A stretch of 64,000 nt of DNA from Tetragonia tetragonoides (taxonomy: Eukaryota; Streptophyta; Magnoliopsida; Caryophyllales; Aizoaceae): NCBI GenBank assembly GCA_038025085.1, contig CM076149.1, positions 42,249,001 to 42,313,000 of the forward strand. Reading direction: 5' to 3'. The notes under the pieces were generated by a model that was given only the letters and a program-made list of their open reading frames with translations, ran no database searches and had not been told where the DNA came from. The translations under genes were made by a program, and so were the position numbers. Positions 49,414-60,085 of the stretch are shown here, in pieces (the first letter of the stretch is position 1; each line of letters starts with the position of its first letter).

Positions 49414-52400
49414 CTATCGCGTTTGTGAATCAAACTTTCTCCTTGATCCTGTCCGATAATATGGAGTTTCATCTATTGTATTTTTGACATACTCGATGAA
49501 CTCCGGGTGTGTTCTATGAACTCTGGGGGGGCGGTTTGGTGTAACGGGTGGCGGAGCTTCTACAAACCAACATACCAAGATAAGGATCAGTATCACTAAC
49601 ACAATAGAAGCCCAAACTCCTGGCATGTACTGATCTTTGTAATATGATCCGTTGATTGCATCTAGCTCCACTCTCTGACCTGTTCAATTGGATACCATGT
49701 GCACCCAGAAAGTAAATCGAATATGACTGAAAAGCATTAAATGCATGACTAACAGCCTAAATGAGTGCCCTCAAGTATTCATGTAAATTAATGTAAGACA
49801 CCTCAAGATCATAAATAGGCTTACCAATGGTTAATAGTGTAAATATGAGTTTTTCCTTGAAAGGCACTGGTTTTAGTAGCTTGACCTACAGACAACAAGA
49901 AAAGCACAAAACGTCAAGAGTGATGAAATACTATTGCGACAAGGTGGCGACTGCGGCGGAGATCCGGCCATTCAAAGTCGCCGACCAATACTCCGGCATT
50001 AACCTTAGTCCACATGCAATGGTGGTAAGTTATCGGGCTAGGTGAAAAAAAGTGTACAAAACATTGATCTGATGTTTCCTCGTATTGCAAATATTCTTTG
50101 TAAATTTGGACAAATAGAAAACACGCTATCAATGGGAATTCTGGGCAAATTGTTAGTATTAAACATGTGTTTCTCATTTTCCTTGTTTTCAATAAAGATA
50201 ATTCCAGAAAATGGTGCAAGTAAACCCGCAATACCTATGGTGAAAGTTAAAAACACAATACAAAACACCAAAATCATTCTCCTTCTATCCATCTTCCTCT
50301 CTCTAAAAAGCTAACACATGGTATCATAGGCAGATAGGCTCATAGGCGCATAGCCCTCTTGATCTTACAGGCAATATCAGGAGAAAAAAACAACAAAAAA
50401 CAAAATAGACTCCAGCCAGTTCAACAATTCCTTCAATACAAGTTTTCTCAGGAAAAAATTACGATTTCTGGTGTATCAAAATGAAGTTTCGTTGTTGTCT
50501 CAAGACTTTTGGAACTTGGGAGGTTGTGCACCAAGGGTATGAACCACCCAAAGAAGGTGAACAACTTACTGCTGATCAATAAAAGAAAGCGAAGAAGAAA
50601 ATGTTTGACCTGTGATTATTCGAGAGGAGGTGAAAGAAAAGGAGCACTTCCACCAAGTCAAATCCGTAACAAAACCGATCATTTTGAAAAAAATTGTTAG
50701 AACAAGGGGATTTCTCCAAGTAGTGTCTAGAAGAAATTGGGCCATGAAGAGAAGGATTTTTGGCATAAAGATCAACGCCAAAGACAACGTGACAGAGGAA
50801 GACCACATCTTTTATGCTTGTCAAGCTTCATTAGCAAACACTAATGATGTATGGGTCATCAACAAGGTTACACAAACCATATGACCAACAATCAAGGTAT
50901 ACTTACAGATATCGAAAGATTCATGTAGAGATAGGGAAGATGACTCTATTATTGAGTATGACGGATAAAGAACCATTGCTATTCCAACAAAGATGGGAAC
51001 TCTATATAAAAAATGTTTTTCTAATTCCTAACCTTGATCAGAATCTATTAGTGCTTCACATAGGATGCAGAGTGAAAGGCAATTCATGTAATACTCCCTC
51101 TATTTCTAAAAAACCTTAAGATTTTCTCTTCACGGTCTCCAATGCACTACTTTGACCATAAATATTTATATTTATATGAATATATAAATTATACAAATAT
51201 GATTTTCCAAAAGTACAATTTAAAATGAATCAAAACAATAGTATGTTTACATTGTAAATCCTTATATTTTCATAAATCAATGGTCAAAAAGTAAATTTTA
51301 AGGTTTTTCTAAAACGGAGGGAGTATTTATAACCGGCAAAGGAAGAAAATTCTCGAAATTCAAATGAAGAAAGAGCTTTTGACTTATGGCATTCCCCAGA
51401 TGAAGATGATAGACGGGATGATCATGATGATTCCTCTAGACGGGATGATCATGATGATTCCTCGCTTTGGCACATAAGACTAGGACAAATTTCATGCATT
51501 GCAGCTTTTGCATCCATAAGATGTGGTTAGAGACAGGGCCGTTCCTAAGGTTTTTGAGGCCCTGGGGCGGGATAAAAATGAGGGCCCCTAAGTATGAATA
51601 ACTTGTTTTATTGGCAAAAAATAAAATAAAATTTGGACCCCGTATTAGGAAATGAGGATATGAAGAATGAAAAATTATTTTAAATTATAGAAAAATGGGG
51701 GCCAAAGAGATTTGATCTCAAAATTTAATGTAGGTAAGGAGCAACACAACTCATTTCCAACCAAGGAACCAGACCCTTTTTCATGTTTAGTATTTGCAAT
51801 TTTTTTATTTATCTTAATTTGGCATTGTTGTTTGGGTCCTTTACAGACTGGGCCCTAGGCGGTCGCCCTTCTGGCCACCCCCTTGGGCCGGCTCTGGTTA
51901 GAGATTCTCCTTAGAACATCAAGTGTGTGAAGGACGTCAATTGGGGAAAATGCATTGTCAGTCATTTCCCTTAAATGAAGCATGGAGAGACAAAGCGAAG
52001 GTCGAGTTGGTACCCATAGAGGTCTCCGGTCCTATGACAACTCTTAGTGATAATCTCATAATCACAATAGGTACTTCATCCTCTTTGTTGATGATTTTAT
52101 AAGGATGACTTGGGTTTATTTTCTCAAAGTGCCTACAGTTACTAACAAGTTCAAAGCTATGATCGAAAATGTAAGTGACTGCAGAATGAAGAGGACTACA
52201 TCTGACGGCGGCAAAGAGTATACCTCAAGGGAGTTCGACAGATTCTGTGAAGATAAGGGTGTTCAACACCAACTTACAGCTCAACAAAACATAGTATTTG
52301 AATGGAGGAATAGGACCACCATGGAGTTGGCGAAATGCATGTTGTTCGAGAAGAAAATGCCTAAAAGATTTTGGGCATTGTATCTTCTCAACCGATGTCC

Positions 52401-55400
52401 CACCAATGCGGGGATAAAACACCTTTGGAGTCTTGGACAAGACATAAACCAACTGTCAAACATTTGAAATTGCTTGGATCGTTGGGTTACATTCATGAAC
52501 CGGAGGAAAAAAGCCACGATTGAAAGAGAAAGCTAAGCTTATTGAATCATTTTGGGCTACAATTCTTAGTCCAAAGGTTACAAGGTTTTCAATTTGAAAA
52601 CTCAATAGCTAGGCGTTAGTAAAGACATTTGTTATGTCCACTATTTCCAGTGGAGCCAAAAGCTTCTTTACTTTTTGGCTTCGGAATGTAATGGACTAAA
52701 GCAAAATGGCTCATAAAACTGTCGGCACTTCTTATTCATTGTGAAGTTGTCGATGGCTGTCGCACTTCGGATCTCGGGTCAAACGGAAACAACCTCTCTG
52801 TGAGACTCTCACAGGGGTAAGGCTGCGTACAACCGACCCCCCCCTTACCCTGCCTAGGCGGGAGCCTCTTTGGAGGCATTGGGGTAATGTTGATGTTAGT
52901 AAAGACATTTGTTTTTACAAAGAAAAAGTATATTGATCAGAATTCAGAATTATAGCAAGAAAGAACAAGAAGTCCTCAGGAAACGTAAGAGCTATTTATA
53001 GACCTGCCCAATGTCTTTGTATTTTTGAGATACTATAACACCTAAAGGCCCCTACTGCTCTAGACCATAAAGAAGCTAAGTAGGTGGCTCTACCCCATAG
53101 TAAATCAGAAGGTAGAGTAGCCCCAGTAAAAATCTGTGCATTTCTCTCCAACCTAAGGCACCAAAACCCTGCTAAAACAGCCATTCTGCCAAAGCAGTCG
53201 TTTCTCCTTCCGCCAACCAAATCCCACAAATCGTAACTGCAGAAACTCCAAAACAGTAGCAGGACAAACCCATGGTTCCCCGAAAATTCCAAACAACCTA
53301 CCCCAATGCAATTAAGAAGAAAAGGTGCAAAACAACAATGTAGCATAATTTTTGAATGAGTACCCTCATAAAGAGATTTAGGTTGACCAACCTCAAAGGG
53401 AGAAGAGCACAAAGTATACAACCTCAGCAAAGCCCTTCATGGGCTTACACAAGCTGCTAAAGCAAGTCTTTCAAAGAAACCCAATTGAGCTTACTTTGTA
53501 TGTCCAACAAGCGAATCGGGTTTGATGATGCTTTCACTATATGTTAATGATTTAATCATTACAGGGAATAATCAAGCTATGTTGATGTCGATGATGATTG
53601 CTAAACTCAAGAGGAATATGAAGAAACAGTTCGAAATGACGGATCTAGGCTTAATGAACTTCCTTGGTCTCAAATTAAGAAAAGTGAGGATGGCGTCTTT
53701 GTTTCTCAAAAGATTCAAGATGGACAATAGCAAAGTTGTCTCAACACCATTTGTGGTGAATGAGAAACTCTCCAACAGTGATGGAGCTCAAAAACCTGAT
53801 CCTAGAGTCAACAGAAGTCTGATTGGGTGTTTGTTGTAACTGAAAGCTTCGAGACCTGATCTAATGATCTCAGGAAATCTCGTCCAGAATTATGCAAGAT
53901 CCTAGCCAACACCATTATGTCGCTTCTAAGAGAGTTCTAAGGTATCTCCGAGGAATAATTGAGTTAGGCATTTGGTGTAAACGAAAACAAAACTCAAAGT
54001 TGGTTTGATATACTGATTTTGATTGGGGAGGCCCACTAGCTGATATGAAAAGCACATCTTGCTATGCATTCACCCTTGGTAGTGGAGCATTTGCTTAGCA
54101 GCTAGTTGCTCAACCAATATAGCTCCTTGATTAACCGTTAATCAACCAATTTGGTTGCGGAGAACTCTCAAGGATATCGGGAGAGAATTTGGTGTAATGT
54201 ACTTCCATAGAACACTTAATGGACATCTTCACAAGGCGCTTCCAACACAAAAGTTAGAAGAGCTCAAAATGCAACTTGAAGTTTCAGAAGTAATTGTCAA
54301 TGAGTGTTGAAACTGACAACTAATTTGAGACTAATGCTTCATTAGTTTAATCTCACAAGATTCCATAAGTTACATATAAGAGTTGCATGTAATAAGTGTA
54401 GGAGTTATGTCCATTAAATAAGGGTAGAGATGTTATGACTCCTAATTTACACCTCATCCGGACTATGAGCTCTAGATTCTTCCATAGAAGCACCTTCTCT
54501 TTTTGCCCATAAAATGAACACCTTCCGTACCCTTAACCTCACACTCACTCCACCATTTGAACCCTTTCCCAAACTCCTCCTGGCTAATCCACGTGTTTCG
54601 AGATCTAAAAGGAGTAGAGCTTCATTTACTAAGACTAGACTAGAGAATAACGGGAAAAAGATTTGAACAAGGTCTAGGTAGAACGGCAGGTTGTCCTGAA
54701 CCAGTATGAACTCAATCTCAACCTCATTACTAAACAGAGCATAGGCATACACAGAGGAAGTTCGCATAGGCAGTAGGCCCCAACCCCCAATAAAAATCAC
54801 AAACATGTCTGCTGTTCTTTCCATCTTATTACCATGTTACTCAGACTTGACTATAAGCATACAGAGGTGCGTGTGCAGACGGTAGGCCTTGGCTCGTGAC
54901 TGAGAGATTTGTGCAAGTCTCATAATATCTAGCACCTAATGCATATTGAAAAATTGTTGATTTCTCATAATTTCTTGAATAAAAATACCTCATATTGTGC
55001 ACGTCCACCAAAGCCAGAATCTTCCTTAAGCAAGCACCTAACTGTCAGCAGATCTGGTCTCAACCAGTGAATGCAAACATCTGTAACAAAAATATGTAAT
55101 CTGCTTCAGTAATATCTATCAGAACAGGCATAAGGCATGAGCATAGGTAATCACAGTATTTATAGACAACCTTGCACGTTAACAGAAAAGGAGAGGGTAG
55201 AAACCAGAAAATTGCCATGTTAATATACAATTATACACATAGTATCAAGACAAATTGTCTGTGCCAAGAAACATTAATACATTATGAACAACGCAAATAC
55301 GGGCCATTGAACTAGAATTTCGTTTTTCCTATTTTCAGTTCAAAATAGTCAAAAAGGGACCGAGAAAGCTTTCATAGAATTTTTATATCAAGGGAGATCT

Positions 55401-58400
55401 TCACAACTGGGATCCAGAGGAGTTTACGGTTCGCACCGGTGAGTGAGATTCTTGTCGCATTTTTAATATGCGTTTTCAGAAGGATTAATTTGGGCATTGG
55501 ATTCTTTGGTGATGTCTCTTGCAAAGTCATATGCTCAAATGTGCACACCCCAGTCACTTCCGAAGGCAGAAAGATTCTTTTAAAAACGAAGCTCTGCATG
55601 TAAAGCTTCATTCTAATTTGAAGTTTTGAGCCCAAGACAGAAAGCATCTTAGGAGGCCGAACAGAGCTCTTTAGCCATCAGCTACTATTTTGGAGCATAT
55701 GCAGATCAAATGTGCTGGCTTTATTGGCTTTGTCTTGGTCCCTATGGCTGAAAATAGGAATCTTGAAACTAATATTGGAAGAACTTTCATCCACCAGTTT
55801 AGTTTGGGATTAGATGGCTCATGGTTGTAATTTGTAAAGGCTTCTCTCAAGTCATGGGTTTGTTTGAATGATTGCCAACAACATCAAGAAAAAGTATGCA
55901 AATTTTGGTATTAAATCACCGACATGATGGAAAAGTGATCAAAATCAAGCCTCAAGGCTCTAGGCACCATTTGAAACCCTGTTTCCGGAAAGCCTGCTTC
56001 ATATACTCACGGCAACAACACACTTATGTTAGGTGAAGACATGAATACAACCGTTACTACCTGTATTGCCCACGATTGTTATGATGGTTATGCGGGAGTC
56101 TGTTGCCAAATTTAACGTCGACGAACCCTGAAAAAAGAGGCTTGTCATCCAGTATCTGGAATTCCTAAAACCTTTTAAATGCAAAGCAACAGAGCAGACT
56201 ACATTTTTGGACCACCACGTAAACTAAAAGAAGGTAAATATACATATATCAACAAATTGACCATCGACCACTCTGTCTTCTCTTCCCTCAGCATCATATT
56301 ACCTTGTCCAAATCCAAGATGGAAAAGCCGCCAACAAAACGTGCAGATGCAGAACCTGACACATCATTAGCGCCCCTTAATGTAACATGGATAGTAATTA
56401 ACATGTCTTTCTTTCTTTCCATCGACTTGGATACAGAGCGAGCCAGATGTTCAGGGGAGTATGGGAAGAAAAGGCAATACGAATCACCAGTATCAAGATC
56501 CCTCCATGGCTGAGCATACCTAAATGAATTTATATATGTTGAAGCCATAAGAGACGGTTGCAGATATGAAAGTAAAAGGCTCGTCTCTTTTCCCCTTTTT
56601 TGGGAGGGGGTGCAGGTCAGGGGGCAGGGAAAAGGAAGAGGGAGGTTAAGAAACAGAAACATACCCAACAAAATAGGGATCCACCTTGCAGACATAAGGA
56701 GCTTCAACATTTTTACTACGGGCTCCAAACATGTTAGTGCTGCAACATTTTAGATGGATTGCAAGAAGCATCAAACTTGAGAGTTGAGAGTGAAATTTAC
56801 AGTATTTTTTGACATTTGAAAGTAAAGTATTAAAAAATTAAACAAAAAAAGGAGAACAATTACTAAGTATTTCTACATAAATCCCTAAATACACAAAATA
56901 AATGCAGCAAAAACTAGTTCGATGTTCATTTACTGCTTCAATACATGGTAGTATGCAACTACTATGTAGTATCTATATTTCAAGGCAATGGAGGAGCCTG
57001 TCCATAGTCATGCCCCCCCCCCCCCCTCACACACACACACAGAGTTCATATCATAGATACATACACACATCAGATGAAACAGGTTTATGATGACAGCAGC
57101 ACCCCAAGGGTCACTAGTCTAGACTAGTCTAACTAAATTAATATCTTCACCTTACAGGAAACTTTTGCCTTCCAAATAAATCTGAAATCAAAGAATCTAT
57201 GGAGTAGAAATCAATTGAATCTATGGAGTAGACATCAATTGAACCATTCAAGCAGAAGTATTTGCTACAAACCCTTCCATGTAAATCATAGGAGAAAGAA
57301 AAAACATGGGGTAAACAAAGGCATAATATCACGAAGGTGTGAGCAGGAACCTACAAGAGCATCGATCTTGAAGGCTACTCTCATGTCCTAGATCATAATG
57401 AAGCTCCTAGAGGAACAACAAGATGGATCAAAATCCCATGGAAACCCAAATAGTCCTAACAAGAAAACTGTCAACCTATTCCTAGTTTGACTGCTAATGC
57501 ATTACCAAAACGAGGTGCTTAATAGTTCAGCCAAGATCCTTTACATTTCACGATGCACTTGCAAAGGATATAATAAAAGAATAAGAAGATAACACCAAAA
57601 ACAAACAATAAATAAACAATGGGCCAATAAGAAACACAACAGTTAACCTGCCCCAGATAAGCTATTATTAACTCACAAGACAAGTATGAAACTTGACTAA
57701 CTAATACTGACAACCTAGAGACTAAATCATTGTCCTTGTTAAATGAAAAAAAATACAGGCAAGAAGATAAGAGAGGAAATCAATTGAACTCGAGCACATG
57801 CACAGGAAAGAAACAAGACTCTCCCATTGCAAAACACAGGACAGGGAAATTAACAAACCTGAATTTCACTGAGAATTTGTATCCTCCACGGGGGGACATA
57901 ATATTTGTTAAGATGTCCCTTGGAGCATCAACATAAATGATATTCCCCTTCAGCCCCGTAACAGTAGTTTGTGATTCCAAGCTTGGAAGTTGAAGAGGCA
58001 CTGCCCACATGAAGGTATAATGATTCTTCCAGTGTTTGAAAACTAAGATGCAAACGCCTAATCCCTAAATGTTTATTAAATATTGAACAAATAAGGAAAC
58101 TATGTCAAATAATACCTAGTGTTCTGCCTTCCCCAACTGACTTACCATTTCCTGACAAATAGTTCACTGATGTGGCACTTTCATCGGCAAACGACCACTG
58201 TCCTGATGCATGATCATTTAGTTCTACAATAGCGCAAAAGGAAAAATAAGTACCATCAATAAAAAGTAGTAGCTGCAGGTTGCAACTGGATTTACCATAA
58301 TTAGTAACTCTATCATTATTTATAGAAAAATCTGTCATATTCCACCCAAGAAACCAGCTTTTTTTTAATCCTTTGTTGTCAGACTCCACCTTCTACGACA

Positions 58401-60085
58401 CTTTTTATTGTTAATCATAATGAAGGGGGGGGGGGGGGGAGATGCTATGGTGCAATGCTTCACAACAATTAGAAATGAGGGGGGGAATAGGACATCAAAA
58501 AAGCTACCATGCTTGAAAGCATGCATGACACCATGAGTAAAACAGATATCTACATAAAGACATACTTACATCAAATTTAAGGAATTCGCCTTCATCATAT
58601 AATATCAAGTAGCTTCTCCTATGGTACAGAATGTTAAATGAAATGTAGAAAACAAACCTTGAGGAATGACTTTATGGTTGTTCTGCACCAAAGCACCGAC
58701 AGGAACAAGGACTGGAGAAGGAGGATCTAGTGACCTGGCTTCTGCTACGGTTAAAACAATTTTATCCCCCATGTGATCAAGCTGTGGCTCAAGTAGATGA
58801 ACAGAGACAACCTCATGGCCAATTCCGACTCCTTTAACGACCAAAACGTCTGAAAATGCATCCTGCAAAGGAGGGGGGAAAAGAGTAATCAAGAGAGAAC
58901 AGCGTAGATACAATGACAAAACTACAAATTCACACTTACACTATCTTCAAGCTTTATCTGTGTATCCAGATCACCACAAAAGCCACCACAGTCGCTTAAG
59001 GAAGAATTCCTCAAAGGGACATGAAGAAGATGATTAGATGACCCATTGCTTTTGGGCATCAGTTGCCACATGAACCGTAAGCCCACCAATGATGAGAACA
59101 AATTTTCTGCAGAAAACATGACAAGCAATGATACTCCAAAATCACAATTCAAATTATGCTAGCAATTAAACCAAAGTAAATGACTAAGCATCAGAACAAA
59201 GCTCAACATCAGAAAAACATTATATAAAATTAGAGAAACTTCACAAGCTGTTATGGAATGAAATTCAAACTCCAACAATGACTGTCATTCCTCTAATCAA
59301 AATGTCAAATTACCTTCAGTATCAAAGGCACGAACACGAAGAGTTGCGAGACTGTTTAAGTCAATTTCAACAGAGTTATGAAATATTTGGAGCCTGGAAA
59401 ACATATCAATGTACACCTTGATACAAATTACAATTCCTGTGCGAACATCAGCTGCATAAACAGCAGTCTCTTTTCGTCCAGTATAAGGAGCAACTGATCT
59501 CAGACGAGCACTAGCTGAACAGCTGCTGCTTTCTTTGTACTCAGGTATAACAGATAACAGATCATGATGATTCCACGACCTGTTTGTTAAACCCAAAACA
59601 TCAAATTACATGACTCAATTCATATGTAAACAAAGTTATTATGAGAGAAAACCCAGATATAGCAATCGCAACCCTCAACCAACCACAAAGTTAAACAGAT
59701 GGAAACCCTAATCCCTTTAGAAAATCACAAATTTTCAAAAAAAATTCTCAAACAGAACCCATACAAAAACATTACTGCACTTCCAAAACAAAACTTGTCA
59801 AAAAGCCCAGAATTTGTGAGAAAGCCATAATCTTGAACAATGAAACAAAAGGGAGATAAAGGAAAATTAACCAAAAAGTGTTTAAAATCAGAAACTTTAC
59901 CACGTGAAGCAGCCATGAGTGCCTTGAAGATGATATTCAATTGGATGACTCAATTTGGGTGGAAGCAAAACATTAACATCCGAAAACTGAGGTCTGCGAT
60001 TGCTACAGACCAATGATTCAGTTGCTGTGAGGAGAAAAACGACCACCAAAATCAAAATCCAGGAGAGAGAGAATCGGAAGAACAT
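49414..60085 (-). CDS. GP210: Nuclear pore membrane glycoprotein gp210-like, internally deleted
   Basis: There are twelve exons: 60085-59901, 59579-59314, 59106-58940, 58862-58658, 58223-58116, 58000-57859, 56739-56665, 56519-56303, 56127-56061, 55080-54989, 49885-49825 and 49679-49414. All have GT/AG borders and matching phases (1851 nt, 616 aa). The N-terminus has a signal peptide (SLSWILILVVVFLLTATES) and the gp210 start (FSDVNVLLPPKLSHPIEYHL, then WSWNHHDLLSV). The C-terminus has GYAQPWRDLDTGDSYCLFFP, a single membrane span (VWASIVLVILILILVCWFV) and a short tail with FIEYVKNTIDETPYYR. Plant gp210 is about 1,900 residues. Here exon 4 (ending VIPQ) is followed only 434 bp later by the exon that normally lies near residue 1600, so about 1,300 residues of luminal Ig-like repeats are missing. 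Both borders are phase 1, so the frame survives. The family anchors nuclear pores in the nuclear envelope. Whether this form is made or works is unknown. Confidence 0.85.
49886..50326. other. Unexplained patch in gp210 intron 11, left of the Copia body
   Basis: 49914-50040 is GC-richer than its surroundings (gcgacaaggtggcgactgcggcggagatccggcc). Open frames lie on both strands (plus MKYYCDKVATAAEIRPFKV; minus MDRRRMILVFCIVFLTFT from 50292). It is where a 5' LTR would be expected, yet no copy of it was found near the 3' end of the Copia remnant. No family was recognised. Confidence 0.4.
51094..51323. mobile_element. Stowaway MITE (Tc1/mariner type) inside the Copia remnant
   Basis: The ends CTCCCTCTATTTCTAAAAAACC and, from the right end in reverse complement, CTCCCTCCGTTTTAGAAAAACC are the classic Stowaway inverted repeats. 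They are flanked by TA at 51092-51093 and 51324-51325. The element is 230 bp with an AT-rich interior. Confidence 0.93.
51534..51896. mobile_element. Non-autonomous hAT MITE inside the Copia remnant
   Basis: The ends CAGGGCCGTTCCTAAGG and, from the right end in reverse complement, CAGAGCCGGCCCAAGGGG are inverted repeats. The 8-bp target duplication gttagaga is perfect (51526-51533 and 51897-51904). The right end contains ggccctaggcggtcgccc and lies between copia pre-integrase and integrase sequence. Confidence 0.9.
52634..52894 (+). mobile_element. 5'-truncated RTE-type LINE (or related SINE) insertion with long target duplication
   Basis: A perfect 19-bp duplication, gttagtaaagacatttgtt, flanks the piece (52615-52633 and 52895-52913). 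The insert ends with the tail words ggtaaggctgcgtacaacc, gggagcctctttggaggca, ggggtaatgttgatg. These 3' ends are typical of plant RTE LINEs and the SINEs they mobilise, which duplicate 10-20 bp of target. The sequence matches the copy at 45520-45665. Confidence 0.85.
52914..53460 (-). mobile_element. LINE reverse-transcriptase C-terminal remnant within the Copia body
   Basis: A 144-codon minus-strand frame (53430-52996) includes DLWDLVGGRRNDCFGRMAVL, GFWCLRLERNAQIF and ATYLASLWSRAVGAF. The W..R.ER(N).(R/Q)IF...LW......LASLW pattern is the C-terminal tail of plant L1-type LINE polyproteins. It separates copia integrase from the surviving RT segment. Confidence 0.65.
54311..54988. other. Remaining part of gp210 intron 10, no gene recognised
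   Basis: A 125-codon minus-strand frame (54824-54447) shows no family signature. Phrases such as 'gtgcgtgtgcagacggtaggccttgg' look repetitive. It may contain the 3' LTR of the Copia remnant. Confidence 0.4.
57012..57041. repeat. C-run followed by (CA)n in gp210 intron 6
   Basis: About 15 C residues, then tcacacacacacaca. It lies in the intron between exons 57859 and 56739. Confidence 0.9.

Larger units (their letters stand above)
50327..54310 (+). mobile_element. Degenerate Ty1/copia retrotransposon, antisense in a gp210 intron
   Basis: A primer-binding-site-like TGGTATCATAGGC (about 50330, initiator-Met tRNA type) is followed by decayed gag (from 50480, with many stops). A pre-integrase block SSLWHIRLGQIS follows near 51455. 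The integrase core lies at about 52105-52467 (TSDGGKEYTSREFDRFC; AKCMLFEKKMPKRFWA). Reverse transcriptase at 53522-53839 reads LYVNDLIITG, so the catalytic YVDD aspartate is replaced by Asn. RNase H traces (RYLRGIIELGIW, KSTSCYAFTLG) and the usual end (ALPTQKLEELKMQLEV) reach about 54300. The 5' LTR was not identified, and any 3' LTR, starting near TGTTGAAA (54306), could not be paired. At least four other insertions interrupt it. Confidence 0.88.

Noticed and set aside
50327..50345. Calling a full-length Copia with two LTRs
   Set aside because: Only a primer-binding-site-like word is present; sequences left of it and right of 54306 do not resemble each other.
54447..54824. A 125-codon minus-strand frame as a gp210 exon
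   Set aside because: It does not match gp210, and the flanking exons at 54989 and 49885 join in phase without it.
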